38,916 bases of DNA. It comes from Arcobacteraceae bacterium (GTDB taxonomy: Bacteria; Campylobacterota; Campylobacteria; Campylobacterales; Arcobacteraceae). Below are positions 8,072 to 16,803 of the stretch, piece after piece; the stretch's first letter is position 1; each line of letters begins with the position of its first letter. The stretch spans positions 1-38,916 of the forward strand of contig JAGLOP010000019.1 in NCBI GenBank assembly GCA_023138835.1, given 5' to 3'. The translations under genes were made by a program, and so were the position numbers. The notes beneath the pieces are model-generated. The model ran no database searches. It saw nothing but the letters and a program-made list of their open reading frames with translations, and was not told the origin of the DNA.

Positions 8072-8739
8072 TATTTTTCGCTTATTTTATATCCCATACC
8101 CCTAACAGTATGTATAAGTTTAATCTCATAATCTTTATCAACTTTATTTCGTAAACGATAGATATATACATTTATAATATTACTTGCCGTGTTATCATCC
8201 ATATCCCAAAGTGAATTATTTATCATCTGCTCTGTTACAACTTTTCCTTTATTTATCAAAAGATATTCTAAAAGCATGTATTCTTTTGAGGTTAAGTTTA
8301 TATTTTTATCAGCTCTTGTTACGATTTTTTTATCGCTATCCAGCTTTAAATCAGCTATTTGCAATATATTATTTAAACTTTTTCCATTTCTTAACTGTAC
8401 TTTTATTCTTGCTACTAACTCATCAAATGAAAATGGTTTGGCAAGATAATCATTTGCGCCAATATTTAATCCCAAAACTTTATCCTCGATTGAACTTTTT
8501 GCCGTAAGCATAATAATAGGAATATCAATCCCCGTTTCTCTTAAATCTTTACATAAAGTAACACCGTCAATATATGGTATCATCAAATCTAATATAATTA
8601 AATCGTAATTATTTGTTGTAATTAAATAAAAAGCTTCTTCACCGTCAAAACAACAGTCAACAATATAATTTTCTTCCTGCAAACCTTTTGATAAAAAGGC
8701 AGAAATCTTTACATCATCTTCAACTATTAAAATTTTCAT
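8071..8739 (-). CDS. OmpR/PhoB-family response regulator
   Basis: The 222-aa protein has a receiver domain (1-115) with acidic residues ED at 7-8, phosphoacceptor Asp51 in LIILDLMIP, Thr in IMLTAKS and Lys in YLAKPFSF. A winged-helix domain follows (about 125-220) with LTSKEYMLLEYLL and the terminal VRGMGYKI signature. It would be phosphorylated by the kinase encoded directly downstream. AGGATATAAAG precedes the ATG. The intergenic region upstream holds a 34-bp block with phased TTCAT half-sites, which suggests autoregulation. I cannot assign it to a named system. Confidence 0.93.
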   Translation of the reverse strand: MKILIVEDDVKISAFLSKGLQEENYIVDCCFDGEEAFYLITTNNYDLIILDLMIPYIDGVTLCKDLRETGIDIPIIMLTAKSSIEDKVLGLNIGANDYLAKPFSFDELVARIKVQLRNGKSLNNILQIADLKLDSDKKIVTRADKNINLTSKEYMLLEYLLINKGKVVTEQMINNSLWDMDDNTASNIINVYIYRLRNKVDKDYEIKLIHTVRGMGYKISEK

Positions 8740-8852
8740 ATCTTTATATCCTATATGATTAATATACCTTATTCACAATAAAAAAATTATTAGTATTATT
8801 TTCTTTACAATCCAATATAGCCTTTAACGCGTGTACGATTAAATACGATGAA

Positions 8853-8886
8853 AGTATATTTAATAAATATGAACAGAAGATGAATA
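8853..8886 (-). promoter_or_regulatory. Candidate response-regulator binding site, copy 2
   Basis: Second copy of the block seen at 5853-5886, in the same orientation, with ATGAA at 8869 and 8880 and another at 8848, 21 bases further out. It differs at only 4 of 34 positions. It lies about 115 bases before the regulator start and about 140 bases before ilvC. A GCTATATT sequence near 8815-8822 could be the -10 region of the regulator gene. Autoregulation is the simplest reading; an effect on ilvC is possible. Confidence 0.5.
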
Positions 8887-8958
8887 TAGTATTCTGACAA
8901 TCAATTTAAAATTAATTTACCCATAAAAAGTTAATCTAAATAAAGTTTTATAAATCAA

Positions 8959-8987
8959 ATTGTCTTAAAGACAATGTGTGATATAAT
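8959..8987 (+). promoter_or_regulatory. ilvC promoter with a perfect dyad next to the -10 box
   Basis: ATTGTCTT (8959-8966) and AAGACAAT (8968-8975) form a perfect inverted repeat with one central base. A TATAAT -10 box follows at 8982-8987, in GATATAATCG. The dyad covers the -35 region, so a dimeric regulator bound there would control ilvC. Confidence 0.5.
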
Positions 8988-9023
8988 CGCGAAATAAATT
9001 CAAAATAAAAAAAGGAAGAATAA

Positions 9024-10046
<1,023 letters not shown>

Positions 10047-10067
10047 AAAGTGTCAAACTGATCTCGT

Positions 10068-10089
10068 TCCCACTCTCCTGAGTGGGAAT
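10068..10089. repeat. REP-like palindromic element downstream of ilvC
   Basis: TTCCCACTC and GAGTGGGAA form a perfect 9-bp stem around a TCCT loop, within CTCGTT...TGCATAC. Sequences of the form CGTTCCCAC...GTGGGAATGC occur as dispersed palindromes in many bacteria and are associated with RAYT (REP-associated tyrosine) transposases. Its GC content contrasts with the surrounding DNA. No U-tract follows, but the hairpin could still protect the 3' end of the ilvC transcript. Confidence 0.55.
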
Positions 10090-10118
10090 GCATACAAAAG
10101 TTATAACAACCAAAAGAT

Positions 10119-11204
10119 ATGCCTAAAAGAAAACGACAAACTAAAAAAAGAACTTTAAAAAAATCCCCATTATTTATTATAAATATAATAATTGTTATTT
10201 GTCTAGTAGTCATACTAGGATTATCAATTAACCTTTTTTATCAAGATAAAGTTTTAGAAGATATACCAACTATAAAAAAACCATTGGTTGATAAAAAACA
10301 AGAAGAAAAACTTTTACAAGAACAGCAAGCTAAATATTTTGAAGAAAAAACACAAGCTATGGAAATAGAATATGTAAAAGAAGATATTGATATCATAAAG
10401 GAAAAAGATGTTCTTGAAAAAGAAGAAAGTGTTTTTCACTTTACCCAAGAAGATGATGAAGCCCTTAAAAAAATAGATGAAATTAAAACAAAAATTATTG
10501 AACTAGAGCAAACAATAATAAGTAAACCAAAACCAAAGCCTGTAATAAAAGAAATAATTAAACAACTTCCAAAATTAGCTATTATCATAGATGATGTAAC
10601 AACTAAATATCAAGTACAAAAAATAAGTAGTATATCTTATCCTATAACAATGTCATTTCTACCGCCAACTTCGCGACATAAAAATTCAGCAAAAATTGCA
10701 CAAAATACTGATATATATATGATACATTTGCCTCTTGAAGCGGGTATTTCAAACTTTGAAGAAACTAATACGCTACATATTGCAGATGACATAGATATCA
10801 TAGATAATAGAATGCAAAAATTAAAAAAGCTGTATCCAAAAGCAAAATATTTAAATAATCATACAGGAAGTAAATTTACATCAAATTCAAAAGCTATGGA
10901 TAAACTTTTAAAAGTTTTAAAAAAATATGGATATATTTTCTTAGACAGCAGGACTACATCTAAAACAGTTGCAAAAAAATATGCGAAAAAGCATGATGTA
11001 AGATACTTATCAAGAAATATATTTTTAGATAATAAAAGAGATAAAAGCTATATTCAAAAACAACTAAGAAAAGCCGTACGAATAGCTAAAAAAGACGGTA
11101 TGGCTATCGCTATTGGACATCCTCATTCTATTACTCTAAAAACACTTTCACAGTCTAAACATCTATTACAAGGTTTAGATATCGTATTTATTGATAAGTT
11201 ATGA
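10119..11204 (+). CDS. Membrane-anchored divergent polysaccharide deacetylase (YibQ/DUF610 type)
   Basis: The 361-aa protein has a basic N-terminus, one membrane segment (about 18-41), a charged coiled-coil linker to about 140, and then a deacetylase-fold domain. Family marks are LAIIIDDVTT, ITMSFLPPTSRH, IHLPLEAG, YLNNHTGSKFTS, YIFLDSRTTS and AIAIGHPHS near the end. YibQ-like proteins are thought to act in the periplasm on envelope polysaccharide, but the substrate is not established. The ribosome site before the ATG is weak (AAAAGAT). The stop overlaps the dprA start by 4 bases (ATGA). Confidence 0.83.
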   Translation: MPKRKRQTKKRTLKKSPLFIINIIIVICLVVILGLSINLFYQDKVLEDIPTIKKPLVDKKQEEKLLQEQQAKYFEEKTQAMEIEYVKEDIDIIKEKDVLEKEESVFHFTQEDDEALKKIDEIKTKIIELEQTIISKPKPKPVIKEIIKQLPKLAIIIDDVTTKYQVQKISSISYPITMSFLPPTSRHKNSAKIAQNTDIYMIHLPLEAGISNFEETNTLHIADDIDIIDNRMQKLKKLYPKAKYLNNHTGSKFTSNSKAMDKLLKVLKKYGYIFLDSRTTSKTVAKKYAKKHDVRYLSRNIFLDNKRDKSYIQKQLRKAVRIAKKDGMAIAIGHPHSITLKTLSQSKHLLQGLDIVFIDKL

Positions 11205-11977
11205 TACAAACTATAGATTTTCATATTCCACAGTGTGATAGTATGAAAAAATATCCTGATGAACTTTTTTATATAGGCAATACAGCATTATTACAGAAAC
11301 CTAAAATTTCTATCGTTGGAAGCCGATCCCCAAACCAATATTCCAGAAACTTAATACAAGAAATTTCCGCAAAATTATCTCAAGCCGGAGTTTGTATTGT
11401 AAGTGGTGGAGCAATTGGAATTGATACTTTAGCTCATAAAGCTGCCGGTGCAAATAATACAATTATGGTGGCAGGAACTGGGCTAGATAAAAGATATCCA
11501 ACTATAAATAAAAATATGATACTGGATATTGAAAAAAATGGTTTGGTAATCAGTCAATTTAAAGCTGATGTTCCATCATTTAAATATAATTTTCCTCTTC
11601 GTAATGAATTGTTAGTGGCTTTAGGAGAAGTTCTTATTGTTGCGTATGCTGATATAAACTCAGGAACTATGAGAAGTATAGAATATGCTATAAAAATGAA
11701 AAAAGATATTTATGTTTTGCCGCATAGACTAGGAGAAAGTGACGGAACAAATGCATTACTGCAAAAAGGCATTGCAAAAGCTATTTTTGATATAAATGAA
11801 TTTGTATCAAAATTCAGCCAAATTCAAAATGAAGATGGAATAATTGATGAGTTTTTACAATATTGTCAAAATGCCCCAACTTATGATGAGGCTATCGGTA
11901 AATATGGAGCTAAAGTTTTTGAATATGAGTTAATGGGAAAAATAGATATACAAAATGGGATTGTAATCCTTAACTAA
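11201..11977 (+). CDS. dprA: DNA-processing protein DprA (Smf)
   Basis: DprA binds incoming single-stranded DNA during natural transformation and loads RecA. The 258-aa protein is essentially the Rossmann-like core: IVGSRSPNQYSR (38-49), VSGGAIGIDTLAH (67-79), AGTGLDKRYP (91-100) and FPLRNELLVAL further on. It lacks a clear SAM domain at the N-terminus, and the winged-helix part at the C-terminus is reduced. Its start overlaps the previous gene by 4 bases. Its end overlaps the convergent murC end by about 4 bases, so the two stop codons share DNA. Confidence 0.92.
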   Translation: MIQTIDFHIPQCDSMKKYPDELFYIGNTALLQKPKISIVGSRSPNQYSRNLIQEISAKLSQAGVCIVSGGAIGIDTLAHKAAGANNTIMVAGTGLDKRYPTINKNMILDIEKNGLVISQFKADVPSFKYNFPLRNELLVALGEVLIVAYADINSGTMRSIEYAIKMKKDIYVLPHRLGESDGTNALLQKGIAKAIFDINEFVSKFSQIQNEDGIIDEFLQYCQNAPTYDEAIGKYGAKVFEYELMGKIDIQNGIVILN

Positions 11978-13269
11978 ACTCTTAACTGATAAGTAATATC
12001 TCCGGCACCTACACCTAAAACCATTCCACTGTTTATAGTTTTTAATATCTTTTTATCTTTAATTAAATTTATTTGTCCTGTATAAGTTTCGCAAGTGTCT
12101 GCAAAAGTTAAGTTATAAGATGCAAATTCTTTAGCAAAGTCAATATCTAAAATAGGCTCGGCAACTGTCCAGACGGGTAATATGATAAGTTCATCACATC
12201 CTTGAAAACATTTTTTAAACGCTTCTAGGTTATCTTGTGTTCTACTGTATTTATGCGGTTGCCATATAATTGTAGTATGTTTTATTTGCGTTAAATCATT
12301 ATATAATTTAATAGATTCCAAAGTAGCTTTTATCTCTGTTGGATGATGTGCATAATCGTCTATTATTACTAAATCATCATTTTTTTGAACGATATCAAAT
12401 CTTTTTTTAATCCCTTTATAGTTTAAAAGATTTGTTCTAATTATTTCACAATCCATATTTTGCAATGCTGCTAGAATTGCCATTGAAGCATCAAAAGCAA
12501 TATGGTCACCAAACCCCCAAACTTCAAAAATTCCTAAATCTTTTAATTCAAATTTGGTATGAGGTTCTCCATCCTTTAAAAAGAATTCACAATTTTTTAT
12601 ATCTTTACTTGGATACAGTTTTATTGCCTCACCTTTATAATCTTTTAAAAAATTATCTTCAGCATTTATTACTTTTAGAGGTGCGATATCAAGGAAAATT
12701 TTATAAGCATTATAAAATCTCTCTTCATCATAATTATAATATTCCATATGTTCAGGTTCTGTATTTAATACAATGGAACAATACGGATTTGATTGTAAAA
12801 AGCTCTCATCACTTTCATCAGCTTCAAAAGCTAAAATATCATCAACATATCTAAAGTTTGAATCAAATTCTTTACTAATAGCACCAATTAAAGCACTGCT
12901 TTGCATTATTGAAGCTAACATCGCTGTTGTTGTACTCTTCCCATGAGCAGCACAAATACTATAATTCTTTGTATCTTTTAAGATGATCGGCAAAGCATCT
13001 TTTCTTGATAAAATAGTTAATCTTTGTTTATCGGCTTCCATTCTTTCTGTATTTGTGTGCGTTACTGCGGCACTGTAAATAACTAAATCTTGATTTTTAA
13101 TTGCGTCTGCACTTTGGGGGATATTTACAACTATCCCCTCCTCTTCAAGCTTTTTTGTAATAGGGGTAGATTTTATATCACTACCGCTAACTGTATGACC
13201 GCTGTATTTTAAAAATCTGGCAAGTGCAGAGAGTCCAATACCGCCTATTCCAATAAAATGAACTCTCAT
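11974..13269 (-). CDS. murC: UDP-N-acetylmuramate--L-alanine ligase
   Basis: MurC adds L-alanine to UDP-MurNAc, the first amino acid of the peptidoglycan stem, using ATP. The 431-aa protein begins HFIGIGGIGLSALARFL, a UDP-binding glycine motif. Its ATP loop reads AAHGKSTTTAML; many family members read GTHGKTTT. Further marks are FEADESDESF, LNTEPEHMEYY and DDYAHHPTEIKATL. The start overlaps the stop of the upstream gene by one base (TAATG). It is the last gene of a minus-strand run beginning at 16411. Confidence 0.96.
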   Translation of the reverse strand: MRVHFIGIGGIGLSALARFLKYSGHTVSGSDIKSTPITKKLEEEGIVVNIPQSADAIKNQDLVIYSAAVTHTNTERMEADKQRLTILSRKDALPIILKDTKNYSICAAHGKSTTTAMLASIMQSSALIGAISKEFDSNFRYVDDILAFEADESDESFLQSNPYCSIVLNTEPEHMEYYNYDEERFYNAYKIFLDIAPLKVINAEDNFLKDYKGEAIKLYPSKDIKNCEFFLKDGEPHTKFELKDLGIFEVWGFGDHIAFDASMAILAALQNMDCEIIRTNLLNYKGIKKRFDIVQKNDDLVIIDDYAHHPTEIKATLESIKLYNDLTQIKHTTIIWQPHKYSRTQDNLEAFKKCFQGCDELIILPVWTVAEPILDIDFAKEFASYNLTFADTCETYTGQINLIKDKKILKTINSGMVLGVGAGDITYQLRV

Positions 13270-13847
13270 TAGTCTAACATATGCCCAAGTTCATCCAATA
13301 AATCACCTAAAATCTCTCTATTTTCACTTATATACTCTTTTGTATCTACTCTAAAGTTTACGATAAAGTACCCATAAACCTCATCATCTGCCATTTGATC
13401 TTGAGATACCAAAGTATCTTGAAACTTATCCATATCTATAGATTTAGCACAAGCAATTAAATGTATTTTAATCGCGCTTGATAATTTTTTATCTTCTATA
13501 ATTCTTGATAAAATAAAGAATAACTCTTTTGCCCCTTGAAAATTTTCATTACTCCATTTTTCAATCGCATGTTCATAAAATGCTCTAATTAAATAAATAT
13601 CATCATTTAATAAACTTAGTTTATTACCGCCATTAAGCCTATCTTCAATATCATCAAAAGCAACTCTTAAAATAGTTTCATAAATTTTATTTATTCTAAC
13701 CTCTTCTAAATCTAAGATTAATAAATTATCAAGTACCTCATATAATATTTCTAAATTTTCACTAGCAATAGCTTCTTTTTCTCTAGTTTCTAAGTAATTT
13801 AAAAACTCTGGATTTGTTCTAGCTTCTTGTAACTCTTTATCATTCAC
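13269..13847 (-). CDS. Conserved helical protein of unknown function between murC and the aminotransferase
   Basis: A 192-aa acidic protein, probably all helical and cytoplasmic, without motifs that I recognise. The start is GTG at 13847, preceded by AAGGA at a good distance. The alternative ATG at 13843 is in another frame. It overlaps the upstream aminotransferase stop by 4 bases (GTGA) and the murC start by one base. Such tight coupling on both sides makes a role linked to cell-wall precursor synthesis plausible, for example as an assembly or regulatory partner, but nothing in the sequence proves it. Confidence 0.75.
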   Translation of the reverse strand: MNDKELQEARTNPEFLNYLETREKEAIASENLEILYEVLDNLLILDLEEVRINKIYETILRVAFDDIEDRLNGGNKLSLLNDDIYLIRAFYEHAIEKWSNENFQGAKELFFILSRIIEDKKLSSAIKIHLIACAKSIDMDKFQDTLVSQDQMADDEVYGYFIVNFRVDTKEYISENREILGDLLDELGHMLD

Positions 13848-14980
13848 TTGTAATTCCTTATAAATTCTTTTAATCTTTCTAATATTTCTTTTGTTTTAAC
13901 TTCATTTTCAACCAAAGCAATTCTTATGTAATCTTTCCCTATACCGTTTCTGCCTAAAAAACTGCCCGGCAAAACTTTAATATTCATTTGCCTATAAAGT
14001 TCTTGGGTAAATCTTAATTCATCTTCAACTTTAAGCCAAATATAAAATGTAGCATCAGGAATCTCTATATCTAAAATCTCACGTGCAATTTCAAAATTCT
14101 TCTTGTATATATCTCTAAACTCTTGAACATGTTTTTCATCACTCCAGGCAATTGCCGCTGTTTTTTGTAACGGTAAGGGTAAAGCACATCCTGCATAAGT
14201 ACGATATTTCATATATGCTTTTAAAATATCTTTATCGCCTGCTATAAATCCACTTCGCAAACCCGGAGCCGAACTTCTTTTTGAAATAGAATTTAATACC
14301 AAACAATTTCTAAAATCATCATTTCCTATATCTTTACAAATCTCCAGCAAACTAACAGGTTTTTTATTTTCATCAAAATATAATTCGCTGTAACATTCGT
14401 CATTTATTAATACAAAATCAAATTCTAAGGCTTTTTTAACCCATTTTTTTAATTCATCTTTACTAATGGTTGCAGATGTTGGATTATTTGGAAAGTTTAA
14501 TATAACCAAATCACATTTTTTTAATTCTTCATCATTGATTTTTGGTATAAAATTATTAGCAGCTGTTAAATCTAAATGAATAATTGAAGCACAACTAGCA
14601 ATAGCGGCACCTTCATAAATTTGATAAAAAGGATTTGTAAATGCCATAGTAGGGTTTGTTTTGCCAAATAAATAAAACTGTGGAAAATTGAAAAGCACCT
14701 CTCTTGTCCCAAAAGTTGGAATTATTTCATTCATTTGTAAAGATACTCCAAATCTTGTATTAAAAAAACCTATCATAGATTCTTTCAAGAAATCTTCCCC
14801 TGCACTTTTAGGATATTTGTTTAATAAACTTGTAGTATTCTTTAATTCATCTTGTATAAACTGCGGTGTTTGAAATTGTGGTTCTCCGATTGTTAAGCTG
14901 CTAGGTTCAAAATCTTTATTGGCATCAATTCCATCCAATAATTTAGTTAACTTTTCGAATGGATATGTCTCGAAATTCAT
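13844..14980 (-). CDS. dapC: PLP-dependent aminotransferase, probably N-succinyldiaminopimelate aminotransferase
   Basis: A 378-aa fold-type I aminotransferase. The PLP lysine is Lys234 in NSISKRSSAPGLRSGF. NFPNNPTSA (162-170) and LINDECYSEL are the cofactor-ring and phosphate-side motifs, and YIRIALVENE near the end holds the substrate-carboxylate arginine. Homologues beside murC in Helicobacter are annotated as succinyldiaminopimelate transaminase, which makes the diaminopimelate of peptidoglycan and the precursor of lysine. The murC context supports that choice, but an aspartate-type specificity cannot be excluded. The ATG directly abuts the upstream stop codon (TAA then ATG). Confidence 0.7.
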   Translation of the reverse strand: MNFETYPFEKLTKLLDGIDANKDFEPSSLTIGEPQFQTPQFIQDELKNTTSLLNKYPKSAGEDFLKESMIGFFNTRFGVSLQMNEIIPTFGTREVLFNFPQFYLFGKTNPTMAFTNPFYQIYEGAAIASCASIIHLDLTAANNFIPKINDEELKKCDLVILNFPNNPTSATISKDELKKWVKKALEFDFVLINDECYSELYFDENKKPVSLLEICKDIGNDDFRNCLVLNSISKRSSAPGLRSGFIAGDKDILKAYMKYRTYAGCALPLPLQKTAAIAWSDEKHVQEFRDIYKKNFEIAREILDIEIPDATFYIWLKVEDELRFTQELYRQMNIKVLPGSFLGRNGIGKDYIRIALVENEVKTKEILERLKEFIRNYK

Positions 14981-16411
14981 TTATTTCCCTTCCCCCTCAA
15001 TAATTGGTATTAAAATCTGATTATATATTGATAAATCAAACGATAACAAATCACTATTAGTGCTTAAAAAATTAAATCTTCTTCTATCAAACATTTCTTC
15101 TTTTATCGGTAAAATTTGTAAAATATTTTGTTCTTTTTTTAATTCATTCATAGGATTATTTCCATTGGATGTTATTATAATATCCTGATTAAAAATTTTT
15201 GATAAATTTTCAAGATGAGAAATAAGCTTATCTTTATTTAAATCACCTATTGGATCCATATTAAATATTTTAATTTTTAATTTTAACTGCCTAGAGATAT
15301 CAAATACCACAGGAGACAATTGCTCATAATTTTCCTCTTCATTCAGTAAAAGAACAGTATTTTTAATTGTTGATAATTTCTCAATTCCTACTTTAAAGAT
15401 TGGTATTTTATGCTCTATTACATTTTTAATCGCTTCTTTATGTTCCAATAAGCTTTGTGTAAGAACAAGCAGACCTATATCAAAGCGTTTTTTATCCTCT
15501 TTAAGGATAGTATTTATTCCCGTATTTGCATAGTCTATTTCTAATACTACACCTTCTCTATCTTTGATTAAATCTTTAATCTCATTCATAATTATTGATG
15601 TTGTCGGTCTTGTAACTTTAATGATTAATTCTTTATTTTTCATTCTCTGATGTAAAAATCTAGCTTTTTTAATAGCATCAATCACTTCATATTCTTGCTG
15701 TACATATAAATCACAATAAACATAAATATTGTTACCAAAAGGCATAGGAAAATGCCCGGCTGTTCGAGAAATAGCACCATAAACTTGTGTTAAAACCTCA
15801 GGTTTACCTATTACTAAAATCACATCGTTTGGTTTTAACACTAAAGATGGCTTTACATTGATTAATATATGATTCCTATAAAGTGCAAAAATTTTCCAAT
15901 CTTTTTGCGCAATACTTCCTATATATCTGTAAGCATAAGAACTTCCAAATGGAATTTTAATTTCCATTATCTCCCCTTGCTTCAACCCAATATTTTGAGC
16001 TAAAACAGGTATATTCGGCAGTTGTTCCAATAACCCATTTGCTAAAACTTCATTACCTCTATAATAGTGCACTTTGGTATCGTTGCAATCTAAATTCCAA
16101 CTGTCATAAACAGTAAAATGAAAGTTTTCTTTATATTTTCTGATATTGCCAATAACGCTTAAGGTATCATCTTTAGTATTTAATACTACTAATGCTTCAT
16201 TATGAATGACTTTGTCTAAAATAAATTTTAATTTTGATTGGCTTGTCGGGTCAAATTTATAAAAAGTAAAATTAGAAGGTTTTTGTTCCGGCAATATGTA
16301 ATCGTTCATATAAACAATATCATAAACATTGCTGCCGGTATTCGTTTCAACCATTCTGTCTAAAAGTTTTTTGGCAATAATGCCGTCAAGGATAACTAAT
16401 ACATTTTTCAT
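14981..16411 (-). CDS. COG3400-type protein with TrkA-C-like region, function unknown
   Basis: A 476-aa soluble protein that I recognise as the COG3400 group found in Campylobacterota. The N-terminal part (1-130) looks like a TrkA-N/Rossmann-like nucleotide-binding fold. A stretch near 145-215 (EIKIPFGSSYAYRYIG, then LKPNDVILVIGKPE) resembles a TrkA-C/RCK_C ligand-binding domain. The C-terminal half looks like repeated alpha/beta segments. This suggests a ligand-sensing regulatory subunit, possibly for ion transport, but no channel gene is adjacent. A TATAAT box ends 6 bases before the ATG and no Shine-Dalgarno site is present, so the mRNA may be leaderless. It heads the overlapping run that ends with murC. 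Confidence 0.65.
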   Translation of the reverse strand: MKNVLVILDGIIAKKLLDRMVETNTGSNVYDIVYMNDYILPEQKPSNFTFYKFDPTSQSKLKFILDKVIHNEALVVLNTKDDTLSVIGNIRKYKENFHFTVYDSWNLDCNDTKVHYYRGNEVLANGLLEQLPNIPVLAQNIGLKQGEIMEIKIPFGSSYAYRYIGSIAQKDWKIFALYRNHILINVKPSLVLKPNDVILVIGKPEVLTQVYGAISRTAGHFPMPFGNNIYVYCDLYVQQEYEVIDAIKKARFLHQRMKNKELIIKVTRPTTSIIMNEIKDLIKDREGVVLEIDYANTGINTILKEDKKRFDIGLLVLTQSLLEHKEAIKNVIEHKIPIFKVGIEKLSTIKNTVLLLNEEENYEQLSPVVFDISRQLKLKIKIFNMDPIGDLNKDKLISHLENLSKIFNQDIIITSNGNNPMNELKKEQNILQILPIKEEMFDRRRFNFLSTNSDLLSFDLSIYNQILIPIIEGEGK

Positions 16412-16417
16412 TAGGAT

Positions 16418-16441
16418 ATTATAGCTAATTTATGTTAAAAT
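16418..16441. promoter_or_regulatory. Compact divergent promoter pair
   Basis: On the minus strand TATAAT occupies 16423-16418, six bases before the ATG of the COG3400 gene. On the plus strand an extended -10, TG followed by TAAAAT at 16436-16441, should start transcription near 16448 for the small membrane protein. The two -10 boxes are separated by only 12 bases. Confidence 0.5.
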
Positions 16442-16469
16442 GCACACCTTTAAAAGTATTTGGAGATTT

Positions 16470-16793
16470 ATGAATAACAATGTAAAGGTAAGACAATTAC
16501 CAAAAAAAACTTTTCTGTATATAGCGATACTTGTAATTGCAGGTATATTAGCTGTATTTATTGTTAAAGACGGCAAAGCCCAAAAAGCCACAAAGATTTT
16601 AACTCAACTAGGCTTTACCAAAGTCAGTAATGTATCAGTATTTTCAAAAACAGAATTTTTAAATGAAGGTACAAATGTCAAAGGCTATCAATATTCTTTA
16701 AAATTTATTGATTTAACTACGCAAAAAGAGTGTAGAGGTTTTATTTTAAAAGATTTTAAAGGTAAAATTGCCAAAGATTTAGAGTGTAAATAA
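16470..16793 (+). CDS. Small single-span membrane protein, function unknown
   Basis: A 107-aa product with a membrane segment at about 14-34 (FLYIAILVIAGILAVFIV) and a periplasmic or cytoplasmic tail with two cysteines near the end. The start is taken at ATG 16470, which has GGAG 4 bases upstream. An in-frame ATG at 16440 lies inside the predicted -10 box and has no ribosome site. It precedes the transaldolase gene by 10 bases and is probably co-transcribed with it. No family is recognised. Confidence 0.65.
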   Translation: MNNNVKVRQLPKKTFLYIAILVIAGILAVFIVKDGKAQKATKILTQLGFTKVSNVSVFSKTEFLNEGTNVKGYQYSLKFIDLTTQKECRGFILKDFKGKIAKDLECK

Positions 16794-16803
16794 AGGTAAA
16801 AAT

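Noticed and set aside
8769-8777. TTATTCACA resembling a DnaA box upstream of the response regulator
   Set aside because: A single 9-mer is expected by chance in about 39 kb of AT-rich DNA, and no second box is near.
12465-12854. Long open frame on the plus strand opposite murC
   Set aside because: Low-complexity Leu/His/Gln composition and complete overlap with a clear murC gene; it is a shadow frame.
16440-16469. Upstream in-frame ATG giving a 117-aa form of the small membrane protein
   Set aside because: It lies inside the predicted -10 box and has no ribosome site; ATG 16470 has GGAG at the right distance.
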